Positions 26,800 through 37,125 of a stretch of DNA of 64,000 nucleotides are shown piece by piece. Source of the stretch: Alphaproteobacteria bacterium (lineage in GTDB: Bacteria > Pseudomonadota > Alphaproteobacteria > Rhizobiales > Beijerinckiaceae). The stretch's first letter is position 1. Each line of letters opens with the position of its first letter. The stretch is taken from the NCBI GenBank assembly GCA_016869595.1, contig VGDT01000005.1, forward strand, positions 1 to 64,000. Direction: 5' to 3'. Under the pieces are notes generated by a model. That model ran no database searches and was not told where the DNA came from. It saw nothing but the letters and a program-made list of their open reading frames with translations. A program made the translations under genes and the position numbers.

Positions 26800-27004
26800 C
26801 GTTACGTCTCCCTATATGGCGCGAGGCTTAATGCAGACGCAAAGGAAAGGCAAAGGACGGTAAGAGAAAGAGGCCTGAGGCCAAGCGCTCCCGCGGCTTA
26901 GCGGCTTTCGGGCGCTGCGCCGGAGGGCTCCGCGAAAGCGAACTTCCTTGACCTCAAGATGCGCCTGCGCTATCTGGCGCCTCTCGCGTTCGCAAGCGCG
27001 CCGC

Positions 27005-27081
<77 letters not shown>

Positions 27082-27167
27082 TTCCCCAGTGAACACAGCT
27101 GCGTTGCCGTCCAGACGAAGCCGCTGAACGTCGCGTGTGGGGCGCTCCGCGAATTCGCCCAGAAGCG

Positions 27168-27359
27168 CTAGCGAACGTCTATCTCGCTCTCGACAATGTG
27201 ATTGAGCGGCGTGCCTTCCGCCGTCAGCGTCATGCGCAGCTTCAAGCGATCGCCAGCGACCTTGTGCTCGCGCACGATGCGCTCAATCTCGCGCTGCGAG
27301 GTGACGCCCACCTCTTTGAGGAATTTTCGAATGGCCATGTTGAAAGCGTCTTCATCCAT
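27168..27359 (-). CDS. DUF6494 family small protein
   Basis: 63 aa with AAGGGAG upstream of the ATG at 27359. The whole sequence (AIRKFLKEVGVTSQREIE, then a beta-rich KLRMTLTAEGTPL segment) matches DUF6494, a family of ~60-residue alphaproteobacterial cytoplasmic proteins of unknown role. No signal peptide or membrane segment. Confidence 0.82.
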   Translation of the reverse strand: MDEDAFNMAIRKFLKEVGVTSQREIERIVREHKVAGDRLKLRMTLTAEGTPLNHIVESEIDVR

Positions 27360-27408
27360 CGCCCGGCTCCCTTTGCCGAAGCAATATACATAGTGCGATG
27401 CCTGAAGG

Positions 27409-27493
27409 CGTCATGCCCGCGCTTGTCGTGGGCATCCACGCCGGAACCGTGCGGCGGCTTTCGTGGATGGCCGGGACAAGCCCGGCCATGACG
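27409..27493. repeat. Dispersed palindromic intergenic repeat
   Basis: Nested inverted repeats: outer arms CGTCATG (27409-27415) / CATGACG (27487-27493), inner arms CATCCACG (27433-27440) / CGTGGATG (27462-27469), plus a local hairpin GGCCGGGACAAGCCCGGCC. The sequence strongly resembles the short palindromic repeats scattered between genes of many Hyphomicrobiales. It lies downstream of the minus-strand mutase gene, where the hairpin might also stop transcription. Confidence 0.75.
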
Positions 27494-27511
27494 CGCGAGA
27501 GCGCAAAAAAG

Positions 27512-29674
<2,163 letters not shown>

Positions 29675-29873
29675 TTTTTCCTCAAACTTTTTGCCGCTTT
29701 CTCTTAGACCAGAGCGGTCCGCGTCGCAAAGCCGCGCGGCGAAGGGCAAGCGCGGCGATTTGAAGCGAGGCGGCCAAGCGCCTGCTCGGCTGAACCGGCC
29801 CTTGCCCGGATCACGCTTAGCAGGGCACAATCGGCTTCTCGCCAACGTCTGGACGCCAACTCAGGAAATTGAG

Positions 29874-30107
29874 ATGCGCCGCTCTATGAGCTTGCTACTG
29901 ATCGCCATTTTCGCCGGTGTCACGCCCGCGCACGCCCTGCCCGGAAACCAGATTCCCGACGACGTGAAGGAAAGATGCAAGACGGATTATGCGAAGCTGT
30001 GCAGTGGCGTCATGCCTGGCGGAGGGCGCATCCTCGCCTGTTTTCAGGCGCATAAGGAAGAGGTCTCGCCGGACTGCCGCGACGCGCTCTCCAAGATAAA
30101 GAATTGA
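29874..30107 (+). CDS. Small exported cysteine-rich-repeat protein
   Basis: 77 aa from the ATG at 29874, with AGGAAA upstream. Signal peptide to about residue 22 (TPAHALP). The mature protein has a Cys-rich GLG1-type repeat: VKERCKTDYAKLCSGV, then ILACFQAHKEEVSPDCRDAL, with four Cys likely forming two disulfides. Short exported proteins with one such repeat are frequent in alphaproteobacteria; function unknown. It converges with the PsiE-like gene 17 nt away. Confidence 0.82.
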   Translation: MRRSMSLLLIAIFAGVTPAHALPGNQIPDDVKERCKTDYAKLCSGVMPGGGRILACFQAHKEEVSPDCRDALSKIKN

Positions 30108-30124
30108 CGGGCGCGATCGCCCTC

Positions 30125-30583
30125 TCACTCAGTGTCAACTCCATCCGACGCTTTGGAGGAAAATCGCGCCGAGGCATAGCGGATCGTTAGGACGGCAAGT
30201 GACAGAATGAGCGTCGCGCCCGCGAGGATCAGTATGCCGACGTCCGGGACCGACTCCATCTGCACATAGCCGATCATGTGGCGGGTGAGCGCGGTGATGC
30301 CGACATAGAGGAGGAAGCGCACCGGCATGTGGTTGGTGCGGAAATAGATGCCGACCATCGACCCGATTTCGAGATAGATGAAGAGCAGCAACAGATCTTC
30401 GATCGTCGCGTGACCCTTCGCCGTCATTTCGAGAAACGCCTTGGCCGCCGCCCAAACCGTCGCGCCGCCGATGGCGAACAGCGCCAGAAGGTGAAAGCCT
30501 TCGGTGAGCAGATAGCCGATCGGATCGATCCGATCGAGCATTCGACGCACCGCTGAGCTGTCCTCCCTGTCCAAATCTTTCAT
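30125..30583 (-). CDS. PsiE family membrane protein
   Basis: 152 aa from the ATG at 30583 (MKDLDREDSS); AGG 10 nt upstream supports it. Four predicted membrane helices: LLALFAIGGATVWAAAKAF, DLLLLFIYLEIGSMVGIYF, FLLYVGITALTRHMIGY and ILILAGATLILSLAVLTI. Central EIGSMVGIYF and the following charged RTNHMPVRF fit the phosphate-starvation-inducible PsiE family, whose molecular function is not established. No Pho-box-like site was confidently seen upstream. Confidence 0.82.
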   Translation of the reverse strand: MKDLDREDSSAVRRMLDRIDPIGYLLTEGFHLLALFAIGGATVWAAAKAFLEMTAKGHATIEDLLLLFIYLEIGSMVGIYFRTNHMPVRFLLYVGITALTRHMIGYVQMESVPDVGILILAGATLILSLAVLTIRYASARFSSKASDGVDTE

Positions 30584-30769
30584 CGATCGCCTGCAAGGTT
30601 TGTGCGGCCGCCTCGGGTCGGATGCGGCGCCGCGAACATCGCGTATGGCGACGTCGAGCGCAAATGACTTTGTCACCGAAAGTCCTTAGCGCCCCATCCG
30701 CCAAGCCGACGCCTGTCGATCGGGATATCAATCATCGCGGCGCATGCGTGCGCGAGCCCTCGCGCGGAC

Positions 30770-31111
30770 CTATCTCTGGATAGAGTTCAGATAGGCGAGC
30801 AGCGCTTCGATCTGCGCGGCGCTGAGCCGGAACTGCGGCATCTCGACGCCCTCGTGGCCGACGACAATGCCCTCGGCAAGCGCCTCTTCGAGATTATTCA
30901 GCGGATATTTCCGAGCAAGATAACGGAACGGCGGCGACTTCGGGTTGGCGCTCTCGCCGCTCGCGCTGACTGCATGGCAGCGGCCGCAATTTTGCTGCGC
31001 GATCGCCCGCCCGCGCTTCAACAACTGCGCATCGGCGGGCGCCTTCGCATACGCGACGCCGGCGGCGAACAAGAGGAGCGGCGCAACCGCCAAGGGCGCG
31101 AATCGAAGCAT
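30770..31111 (-). CDS. Small class I c-type cytochrome
   Basis: 113 aa. Signal peptide 1-22 (GVAYAKAP). One heme-binding motif, CGRCH at residues 42-46, and a likely axial Met in GVEMPQF (about residue 92), followed by the C-terminal helix LLAYLNSIQ. A periplasmic electron carrier; no oxidase or dehydrogenase partner is adjacent. Confidence 0.92.
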   Translation of the reverse strand: MLRFAPLAVAPLLLFAAGVAYAKAPADAQLLKRGRAIAQQNCGRCHAVSASGESANPKSPPFRYLARKYPLNNLEEALAEGIVVGHEGVEMPQFRLSAAQIEALLAYLNSIQR

Positions 31112-31152
31112 TAGCGAAGTCTAGCCGCGCGCCCGGCGCGTGTCACCGCGCC

Positions 31153-31581
31153 CTATTTGCGCACGACGAGCACCGAGCATTTGGCGTGGCGCACGATGGT
31201 TTTGGCGTTCGAGCCGAGAAGATAGGTGGCCATCGTCGGGCGATGCGAACCGACGACGATAAGGTCCGCATCCCATTCCTCTGCCTCAGCAAGCACTTCC
31301 GGATAAACGGCGCCGAAGCGCACGATCGAGGAGACGCGTTCCGCCGGATAGGAGATTTTGCCGCACAATCCCGCCAAGTCCTTTTCGGTCGCCTCGCGCA
31401 TCTCCTCGTCAAAATTCGGCGGGATGTAGTCAATGAAGGCTACAGGCACGAGCGGCTGGACATTGATGAGCCGCAGTTGCGCGTCATGCTCCACTTTTGC
31501 GAGCGCGACAGCGGCGTCGAGCGCGAGCTGCGTGACGTCAGCCTCGCTGATATCAACGGCCACCAGAATTTTCTTATACAT
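31153..31581 (-). CDS. Universal stress protein (UspA family)
   Basis: 142 aa from the ATG at 31581 (MYKKILVAVDIS), with GGGAGGCAGGG upstream; the longer start at 31614 is not needed. One Usp domain: N-terminal strand KILVAVDIS, and C-terminal DLIVVGSHRPTMATYLLGSNAKTIVRH with SVLVVRK (described here in parts). The ATP-binding loop GSHRP differs from the usual GxHG/GxxG, so nucleotide binding is uncertain. Cytoplasmic stress protein of unknown specificity. Confidence 0.92.
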   Translation of the reverse strand: MYKKILVAVDISEADVTQLALDAAVALAKVEHDAQLRLINVQPLVPVAFIDYIPPNFDEEMREATEKDLAGLCGKISYPAERVSSIVRFGAVYPEVLAEAEEWDADLIVVGSHRPTMATYLLGSNAKTIVRHAKCSVLVVRK

Positions 31582-31682
31582 CCCTGCCTCCCGACGCGCT
31601 CCGCCGCGACTCACCTTTTAAGGGCGGCATGATCGCTCGGATTGGCGCGGCGCGCTAGCCAACGGTCGTCACGGTTCTCCGC

Positions 31683-31715
31683 AAAAAAAGCAGCGGCGCC
31701 GCACGAGGCGGCGCC
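31683..31715 (-). terminator. Possible terminator of the coiled-coil gene
   Basis: Minus-strand reading: 8-bp perfect stem GGCGCCGC / GCGGCGCC (plus-strand 31695-31702 and 31708-31715), then five bases and a run of seven T's (A's 31683-31689). The gap before the T-run makes it weaker than a classical terminator. Confidence 0.5.
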
Positions 31716-31750
31716 ATGGGCATGACGAACCTTGCGGCCAGCGGTTTCTG

Positions 31751-32272
31751 TCAGGCTATCGGCTTGCCCTGTTCGCCAGGCTTGACTGGAAGCTGCGTCC
31801 GAATAGCGTCGACAATCCTTTGGACGGCGGCGTCAGCCTCTGTGGCGCGCTTCTCCGCCGCTATGGCCCGCTGCTCCATCGCCACAAGATCGGCCTGCTT
31901 CACCGCAAGCCGCGACTGCAGCGCATCGAGATCTTTTCGCGTTTGTATGAGGGCGGCGGTCAGATCGGCGGCTTCGGCCTCCGACTTGCGTAGCGCCGCC
32001 TCCGCGCGGTCGCCACGATCTTCCGCGCGCTCCAGCTTCTCTCTTACCGCGTTGGCGGCGCCATGCGCCCGCGCCACCGCTTGAGCGGACTGCTTTTCGA
32101 GTTCCTTGATCGCCGCGGCGGCCTGAGACACGAGGTCCAACGCCGCCATGGCGTCATCGCCGCCGCGCGTACGCTGACGAGCCGGAAAGTTCGCAGCCGG
32201 CGGCGCCGGCGGTCTGGTGTCCCCCCTTGGGATTATTTCGTCCATCACCTGATCAAGATCCACCGAATCCAT
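31751..32272 (-). CDS. Coiled-coil protein of unknown function
   Basis: 173 aa from the ATG at 32272 (MDSVDLDQVMDEIIP) with GGAG 8 nt upstream. Residues about 40-160 are almost entirely Ala/Glu/Arg/Lys/Leu heptads (AAIKELEKQSAQAVARAHG, LQSRLAVKQADLVAMEQRA), a predicted long coiled coil. No membrane segment or signal peptide, so cytoplasmic; possibly a structural or division-associated protein, but no family is recognised. Divergent from the PEP synthase gene. Confidence 0.75.
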   Translation of the reverse strand: MDSVDLDQVMDEIIPRGDTRPPAPPAANFPARQRTRGGDDAMAALDLVSQAAAAIKELEKQSAQAVARAHGAANAVREKLERAEDRGDRAEAALRKSEAEAADLTAALIQTRKDLDALQSRLAVKQADLVAMEQRAIAAEKRATEADAAVQRIVDAIRTQLPVKPGEQGKPIA

Positions 32273-32582
32273 AACTTTAACTCCGGCCGTCGCGTGGGTC
32301 GGTTTGCACAGCCGCACTCTCACCTCTCTATTGTCGCCCAAAATCCGGCCAAAAGTCGACCTTCGCGCCAAATTTTTGTCCTGCGTGCGTCTCCCGTAAA
32401 CGCTCTCTTAACCGAAACGCATGCGTGAGCACTGGCTTAGCCGTCAGGAACAGAGACGCGAAAATTTGCCGTCTCCTTCAAAATTTGGCGCGACTATGCG
32501 AAGGCGTCATGAAATTGCATCAATTATAACGCGAAGGAGCGCGAGGACCCGCGCTCGAAAACTCCCTCCAGAGAAGCTCCTC
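32273..32582. other. 310-nt divergent intergenic region
   Basis: Lies between the divergent coiled-coil gene and PEP synthase. It is locally AT-richer (CCAAATTTTTGTCC, CAATTATAAC), consistent with promoters in both directions, and some upstream in-frame starts for the synthase exist (32421, 32496). No convincing small gene, RNA or operator was seen. Confidence 0.4.
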
Positions 32583-35066
32583 ATGGTCGAAATCCCCGCA
32601 GACGCCGACAAATCCGCGATTGGGCGCGACGTAAAACTGCAGCGGCAGGCTGAAGGGCGGTTTATTCGCTTCTTTAGCGAGGTCGGCATCGCCGATGTGC
32701 CGCTTGTCGGCGGCAAGAATGCCTCGCTTGGCGAAATGTATAGGGAGCTGACGGCCAAAGGCATCCTTGTGCCCAACGGGTTCGCCGTCACCGCCGAGGC
32801 CTATCGCTACACGCTCGACCATGAAGGCGCCTGGACCGATCTTCGGAAGGCGCTCGACGGCTTGAATCCAGCTGACGTCGACGATCTCGCAAGACGAGCG
32901 GCGCGGGCGCGCGAAATTGTCTACAGCGCACCGACGCCGCTCGATCTCGAAGCGGAAATTCGCACCGCCCTGGCTCGGCTTACGGACGAATACGGCGCCG
33001 ATCTAACGGTCGCCGTGCGCTCTTCGGCGACGGCCGAGGATCTGCCCAGCGCGAGCTTCGCCGGGCAACACGACACCTATCTCAACGTGCACGGCGCCGC
33101 GGCCGTTTTAGACGCGATCCGTCATTGCTTCGCGAGCCTGTTCACAGACCGCGCCATTCGCTATCGCATCGACAACGGCTTCGACCACTTCAAAGTGTTC
33201 AACTCCGTCGGCGTGATGAAAATGGTGCGCTCGGATTTGGCGGCGTCTGGCGTCGTCTTCACGATCGATACCGAGAGCGGATTCGAAGATGTCGTGTTCA
33301 TTACCGGCGCCTACGGCCTTGGTGAAAACGTCGTGCAGGGCGCTGTCGATCCCGACGAATTTTACGTCTTCAAGCCGACTTACCGGCAGGGCAAGCGCGC
33401 CGTTCTGAAGCGCGCGCTGGGTCCAAAAAAGATCAGAATGATCTTTTCAGATCGCGGGCGGGCGACAACGCGCAACGTTCCGACCGACGCCAAGGAAAGA
33501 GAAAAATTCTGCATCTCCGATGAGGAGGCGCTGACGCTCGCCGGACAGGCGATGTCGATCGAGGAGCACTATAGCGCGAAAGCGGGCGAGCGCCGCCCTA
33601 TGGACATTGAATGGGCCAAGGACGGCGTCGACGGGCGGCTTTATATCGTGCAGGCGCGGCCCGAAACCGTCGCGTCTCGCCGCGACCGGAACGTCGCCGA
33701 AATTTACCGGGTCACGCAGCACGGCAGGATCATCGTCGAAGGACGCTCGGTCGGGGCAAAGATCGCCAGCGGCAAAGCGCGCGTGATTGAGAGCGCGAGC
33801 GAGCTTTCGACATTCGTTCCAGGCGAGATCCTTGTCGCCGACACGACATCGCCTGATTGGGGCACGGTGATGAAATCGGCGGCGGCCATCGTGACTAATC
33901 GCGGCGGTCGCACCTGTCACGCGGCGATCGTCGCGCGCGAACTCGGAATTCCCGCAATTGTCGGCACGGACACGGCGACGCGCCTCATTCGCACCGGCGA
34001 CGCGATCGCGGTGAGTTGCGCCGAGGGCGACGTCGGAAAGGTCTATGAAGGCGAGATCGCGTTTGACATTGAGAAAGTCGATCTTTCGACTTTAGCGAAG
34101 CCCGCCACTCACGTGATGATGAATGTCGGCAATCCAGACAGCGCTTTCAGTCTCGCCGCTTTGCCCAGCGACGGGGTCGGCCTCGCGCGCATGGAGTTCA
34201 TCATCGCAGATTCGATCAAAGCGCATCCGATGGCGCTCGTTCACCCCGAGCGGTTGGACGCGCGCGAACGCGCCGAGATTACCAGACTGACCGCCAATTA
34301 TGAGAGCCCCGGCGCGTTCTTCGTGCAGCGGCTGTCCGAAGGAGTCGGCACAATCGCCGCGGCATTTTACCCTAAGCCGGTCGTCGTGCGCATGTCTGAC
34401 TTCAAGAGTAACGAATATGCGTCATTGCTCGGCGGCGCGGTTTTCGAACTCAACGAAGCCAATCCGATGATTGGCTTTCGCGGGGCCTCGCGCTATGCGC
34501 ACCCTGCTTATCGAGAGGGCTTCGCTCTTGAATGCGCTGCGATGAAACGCGTGCGCGAGGACATGGGCTTAACGAACGTCAAGCTGATGATTCCCTTCTG
34601 CCGGCGCATCGAAGAAGCGGAGAAGGTCATCTCACTCATGCGCGAGCTTGGTCTCGAACGCGGCAAGAGCGGGCTCGAAATCTATGTGATGTGCGAAATT
34701 CCGAACAACGTCATGTTGGTCGATCAGTTCTCCAAACATTTCGATGGGTTTTCGATTGGTTCGAACGATCTGACGCAGCTGACGCTTGGCGTCGACCGCG
34801 ACTCGGAAATCGTCGCCTTCGACTTCGACGAACGTGACGAGGGCGTCAAGGAGATCATCCGTTTGGCGGTCGAAGGCGCCAGGCGCAATGGACGTCACTG
34901 CGGGATCTGTGGTCAGGCGCCCTCGGATTATCCTGAAATCGCCGAGTTTCTTGTACGCTTAGGAATAGACTCGATCAGCCTCAACCCCGATACGGTTTTG
35001 CAGACGACAAGACGCATCGTCGACTTGGAGAAGCAGCTCGGCCGAGAGCCGAGAAAGACGCACTAA
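32583..35066 (+). CDS. ppsA: Phosphoenolpyruvate synthase
   Basis: 827 aa from the ATG at 32583; conservation begins soon after (FFSEVGIADVPLVGGKNASLGE), so upstream starts are unlikely. Converts pyruvate, ATP and water to PEP, AMP and phosphate. N-terminal ATP-grasp domain with AVRSSATAEDLPSASFAGQ; swivelling phosphohistidine domain with GGRTCHAAIVARELGIP (His about 446); C-terminal PEP/pyruvate barrel with GFRGASRYAHPAYREGFALE and CGQAPSDYPEIAEF, then GIDSISLNPD. Length slightly exceeds the E. coli enzyme because of a longer N-terminus. Gives a gluconeogenic route together with PEP carboxykinase at 59.5 kb. Confidence 0.95.
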   Translation: MVEIPADADKSAIGRDVKLQRQAEGRFIRFFSEVGIADVPLVGGKNASLGEMYRELTAKGILVPNGFAVTAEAYRYTLDHEGAWTDLRKALDGLNPADVDDLARRAARAREIVYSAPTPLDLEAEIRTALARLTDEYGADLTVAVRSSATAEDLPSASFAGQHDTYLNVHGAAAVLDAIRHCFASLFTDRAIRYRIDNGFDHFKVFNSVGVMKMVRSDLAASGVVFTIDTESGFEDVVFITGAYGLGENVVQGAVDPDEFYVFKPTYRQGKRAVLKRALGPKKIRMIFSDRGRATTRNVPTDAKEREKFCISDEEALTLAGQAMSIEEHYSAKAGERRPMDIEWAKDGVDGRLYIVQARPETVASRRDRNVAEIYRVTQHGRIIVEGRSVGAKIASGKARVIESASELSTFVPGEILVADTTSPDWGTVMKSAAAIVTNRGGRTCHAAIVARELGIPAIVGTDTATRLIRTGDAIAVSCAEGDVGKVYEGEIAFDIEKVDLSTLAKPATHVMMNVGNPDSAFSLAALPSDGVGLARMEFIIADSIKAHPMALVHPERLDARERAEITRLTANYESPGAFFVQRLSEGVGTIAAAFYPKPVVVRMSDFKSNEYASLLGGAVFELNEANPMIGFRGASRYAHPAYREGFALECAAMKRVREDMGLTNVKLMIPFCRRIEEAEKVISLMRELGLERGKSGLEIYVMCEIPNNVMLVDQFSKHFDGFSIGSNDLTQLTLGVDRDSEIVAFDFDERDEGVKEIIRLAVEGARRNGRHCGICGQAPSDYPEIAEFLVRLGIDSISLNPDTVLQTTRRIVDLEKQLGREPRKTH

Positions 35067-35333
35067 TCGGCCAGCAAGCGCGTCCTTGAATTCGTGCAAA
35101 TCGCCATATGCGCTTGGCGCCGTTAGGCTCGCCGCCCAAGGCAAAGCCGGCCTTGCGGTCAACGCGTCATCGTCGCTGCGATCTTCCGGCAGGGCTAAAG
35201 CAGCGCTTAATTCGGTTGTTTTTCTATCTCGATGGGGTGAGCGCATTCCCTCGCGCCCTATATTTGTCGCCCTGAGGACGGCTCCGAAGGCTCCGGCGCC
35301 GCTCAAGAAGACAAATGTGGACGGGAGATAAGC

Positions 35334-35828
35334 ATGAAATCAAAACTGGCGATCGTCGTCGCTGGCCTTCTCGCCTTTGGCGGAATGGCCCGAGGCGGAG
35401 GAGTCGATGCGCATCGCGCATTTCTTCCTGGCGACATCAAGTGGGAGCCGGCGCCGAGCTCCCTTCCGGCAGGCGCCGAGATGGCGGTGCTCTACGGAGA
35501 TCCGACCCAAGAAGGCGATTTCGTCGTTCGCATCAAGGCGCCAAAGGGCTATCGCGTTCCGCCGCATACGCATCCCAAGGCGGAGCTGGTGACGATTATC
35601 TCCGGCGCTTTCGGTTTTGGCAGAGGACAAACAGCAGACCGCGCCAGCGTCGAGAAGATGCCCGCCGGCAGCTTCATCTCGATGCCTGCGGGCGTCCTGC
35701 ATTATGTGTTTGTCGACGAGGACTCGGTTCTTCAGATCAATGCGACAGGCCCCTGGAAGATCGACTACTACAATCCCAAGGACGACCCTCGTCTCAATAT
35801 CGCGCCAATGGGAACGCCTAAGCCGTAA
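35334..35828 (+). CDS. Exported cupin-domain protein
   Basis: 164 aa with GGGAG before the ATG. A signal peptide covers about residues 1-22. A single cupin barrel follows with metal-site-like motif PPHTHPKAELVTIISGAFGFG and a second motif FISMPAGVLHYVF (His). Substrate unknown; such periplasmic cupins are often annotated only by fold. Followed by a perfect 11-bp hairpin. Confidence 0.85.
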   Translation: MKSKLAIVVAGLLAFGGMARGGGVDAHRAFLPGDIKWEPAPSSLPAGAEMAVLYGDPTQEGDFVVRIKAPKGYRVPPHTHPKAELVTIISGAFGFGRGQTADRASVEKMPAGSFISMPAGVLHYVFVDEDSVLQINATGPWKIDYYNPKDDPRLNIAPMGTPKP

Positions 35829-35845
35829 GATGAGCGATCCGAGAA

Positions 35846-35883
35846 AACGGCTCGCGCCTTTACATCCGAGGTCGCGAGCCGTT
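35846..35883. repeat. Perfect 11-bp stem-loop after the cupin gene
   Basis: AACGGCTCGCG (35846-35856) / CGCGAGCCGTT (35873-35883) with a 16-nt loop. It may terminate the cupin transcript, but no T-run follows on the plus strand; the A-run lies on the left side, which would suit a minus-strand transcript that is not evident. Confidence 0.55.
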
Positions 35884-36054
35884 CATGTGCGGCTTCCGCT
35901 TGAAGAGCGGTCGCCTCTCGGAGCAACGTAGGCGCGCGGAAGATGAAGGCAAGCAGCGCCGTTCCGATCGCCCGGAAGCCGCGAGGAACGTTATTTCAGC
36001 GTGAGAGTTGCGCTTGAAGGTCGCGAAAAGTGTGCGGCGGCAAGGAGTCAATCC

Positions 36055-36210
36055 ATGCTCTCGACTGTCCTTATCATTGTCCTGCTGTTGTTGCTCATCA
36101 GCGCCCTCCCAACATGGCCCTATAGTTCCGAATGGGGATATGGCCCCGGCGGCATCCTCGGGGCCCTGCTCGTCATCGTCATCGTCATGGCTCTGATCGG
36201 CAGGCTATAA
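36055..36210 (+). CDS. DUF3309 family small membrane protein
   Basis: 51 aa from the ATG at 36055 with AAGGAG 8 nt upstream. Two hydrophobic helices (LSTVLIIVLLLLLISAL and GALLVIVIVMALIG) flank the diagnostic PTWPYSSEWGYGPGG motif of DUF3309. Function unknown; it is a very widespread Hyphomicrobiales peptide, often stress-linked in annotation only. Confidence 0.9.
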   Translation: MLSTVLIIVLLLLLISALPTWPYSSEWGYGPGGILGALLVIVIVMALIGRL

Positions 36211-36520
36211 CGCCCGCGGGCCGGCTCGGCGTCGGCAAACGAACGCCTCTTATCTGGCTTATATTGAGTCTTTTACGCGCTGACGATTGTCGCCGCGATC
36301 ATCATCCCGCAGGTTTTGTTGTTGCGCGGGGTTCGGCTCGGCGCGCCGACGTCCGCGCCAGCGCATTGACGCAGCAAGGCGCACTTCGCTGGCGGCGAAT
36401 CAGCTGTGCGCAAATATTCCGCCGACCGCTCAATGACTTCCCCGCAGGGTTACTTTTTGGACTTTTCGCCTTTAGAGTTCCGCCCGCGCGGTAAAATTCC
36501 GCAATCATCAATGGAGTTCA
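36211..36520. other. 310-nt intergenic region without recognised feature
   Basis: Between the DUF3309 and DUF992 genes. Open frames here lack ribosome sites and coding-like composition. The last part (TAAAATTCCGCAATC) is AT-richer and probably holds the DUF992 promoter. Nothing else was seen. Confidence 0.35.
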
Positions 36521-37066
36521 ATGATGTCACGTTTTTCGCTTGGACGCGCGTTTTGCGCGATGTCCTTCGCCATCGCGCTCGCGCCCAGCGTCGCCAAGGC
36601 TCAATCGGTGCAAGTCGGCACGCTCCTCTGCCATGTCTCCGGCGGCGTCGGCATGATCCTCGTTGAAAACCAGGCGCTCGACTGCGTTTACGTGGACGCT
36701 CAGCGCAACCCGCCGCAGCATTACATCGGCAGACTGACCAATGTCGGCGCCAATATTGGCATCAGCGGTCCGGGTCAGATGATTTGGACCGTTCTCGCGG
36801 CCACGAATAGCGTCCAGCCTGGCGCTCTGGCAGGAGACTATATTGGCGCGGAAGGGTCAGCCGCAATCGGCGCCGGCGCTGGCGCCGCGGTCCTTGTCGG
36901 CGGGTCGAACAAGACCATCTCCCTGCAGCCTGTTTCCGTCTCGCTGGGCACGGGACTGAATGTTTCCGCCGGCATCGGCAATGTCAGCCTGCAATATATG
37001 CCGGTGACGCCGCCGCCACCGCCGCCGCCCGCCGTTAAGCCGAAGAAGGTGCGCGCGCACAGGTAA
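36521..37066 (+). CDS. Exported DUF992 family protein
   Basis: 181 aa; ATG at 36521 or the adjacent 36524, after GGAG. Signal peptide to about residue 28 (VAKAQS). The DUF992 domain follows: VQVGTLLCHVSGGVGMILV, CVYVDAQRNPPQHYIG and a Gly/Ala-rich middle (AAIGAGAGAAVLVGG), then ISLQPVSVSLGTGLNVSAG. A Pro-rich tail (PPPPPPPAVKPKK) ends it. Alphaproteobacterial periplasmic or envelope family with no assigned function. A strong bidirectional terminator follows. Confidence 0.92.
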   Translation: MMSRFSLGRAFCAMSFAIALAPSVAKAQSVQVGTLLCHVSGGVGMILVENQALDCVYVDAQRNPPQHYIGRLTNVGANIGISGPGQMIWTVLAATNSVQPGALAGDYIGAEGSAAIGAGAGAAVLVGGSNKTISLQPVSVSLGTGLNVSAGIGNVSLQYMPVTPPPPPPPAVKPKKVRAHR

Positions 37067-37077
37067 CCTCGGAGCGC

Positions 37078-37109
37078 AAAAAACGGGCGCTTTATCGGCG
37101 CCCGTTTTT
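37078..37109. terminator. Bidirectional rho-independent terminator
   Basis: AAAAAACGGGCGC (37078-37090), loop TTTATCG, GCGCCCGTTTTT (37098-37109). The GC stem is flanked by A- and T-runs, so it serves both the DUF992 gene and the converging DUF4331 gene. Confidence 0.92.
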
Positions 37110-37125
37110 CATTTAGGGCCGCGAT

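Noticed and set aside
27409..27493. CRISPR-like repeat
   Set aside because: Single palindromic element, no regularly spaced repeats or spacers, and no cas genes in the window.
35838..35930. Possible 33-aa gene after the cupin gene
   Set aside because: The frame is mostly the hairpin sequence, with a basic low-quality product and no ribosome site.
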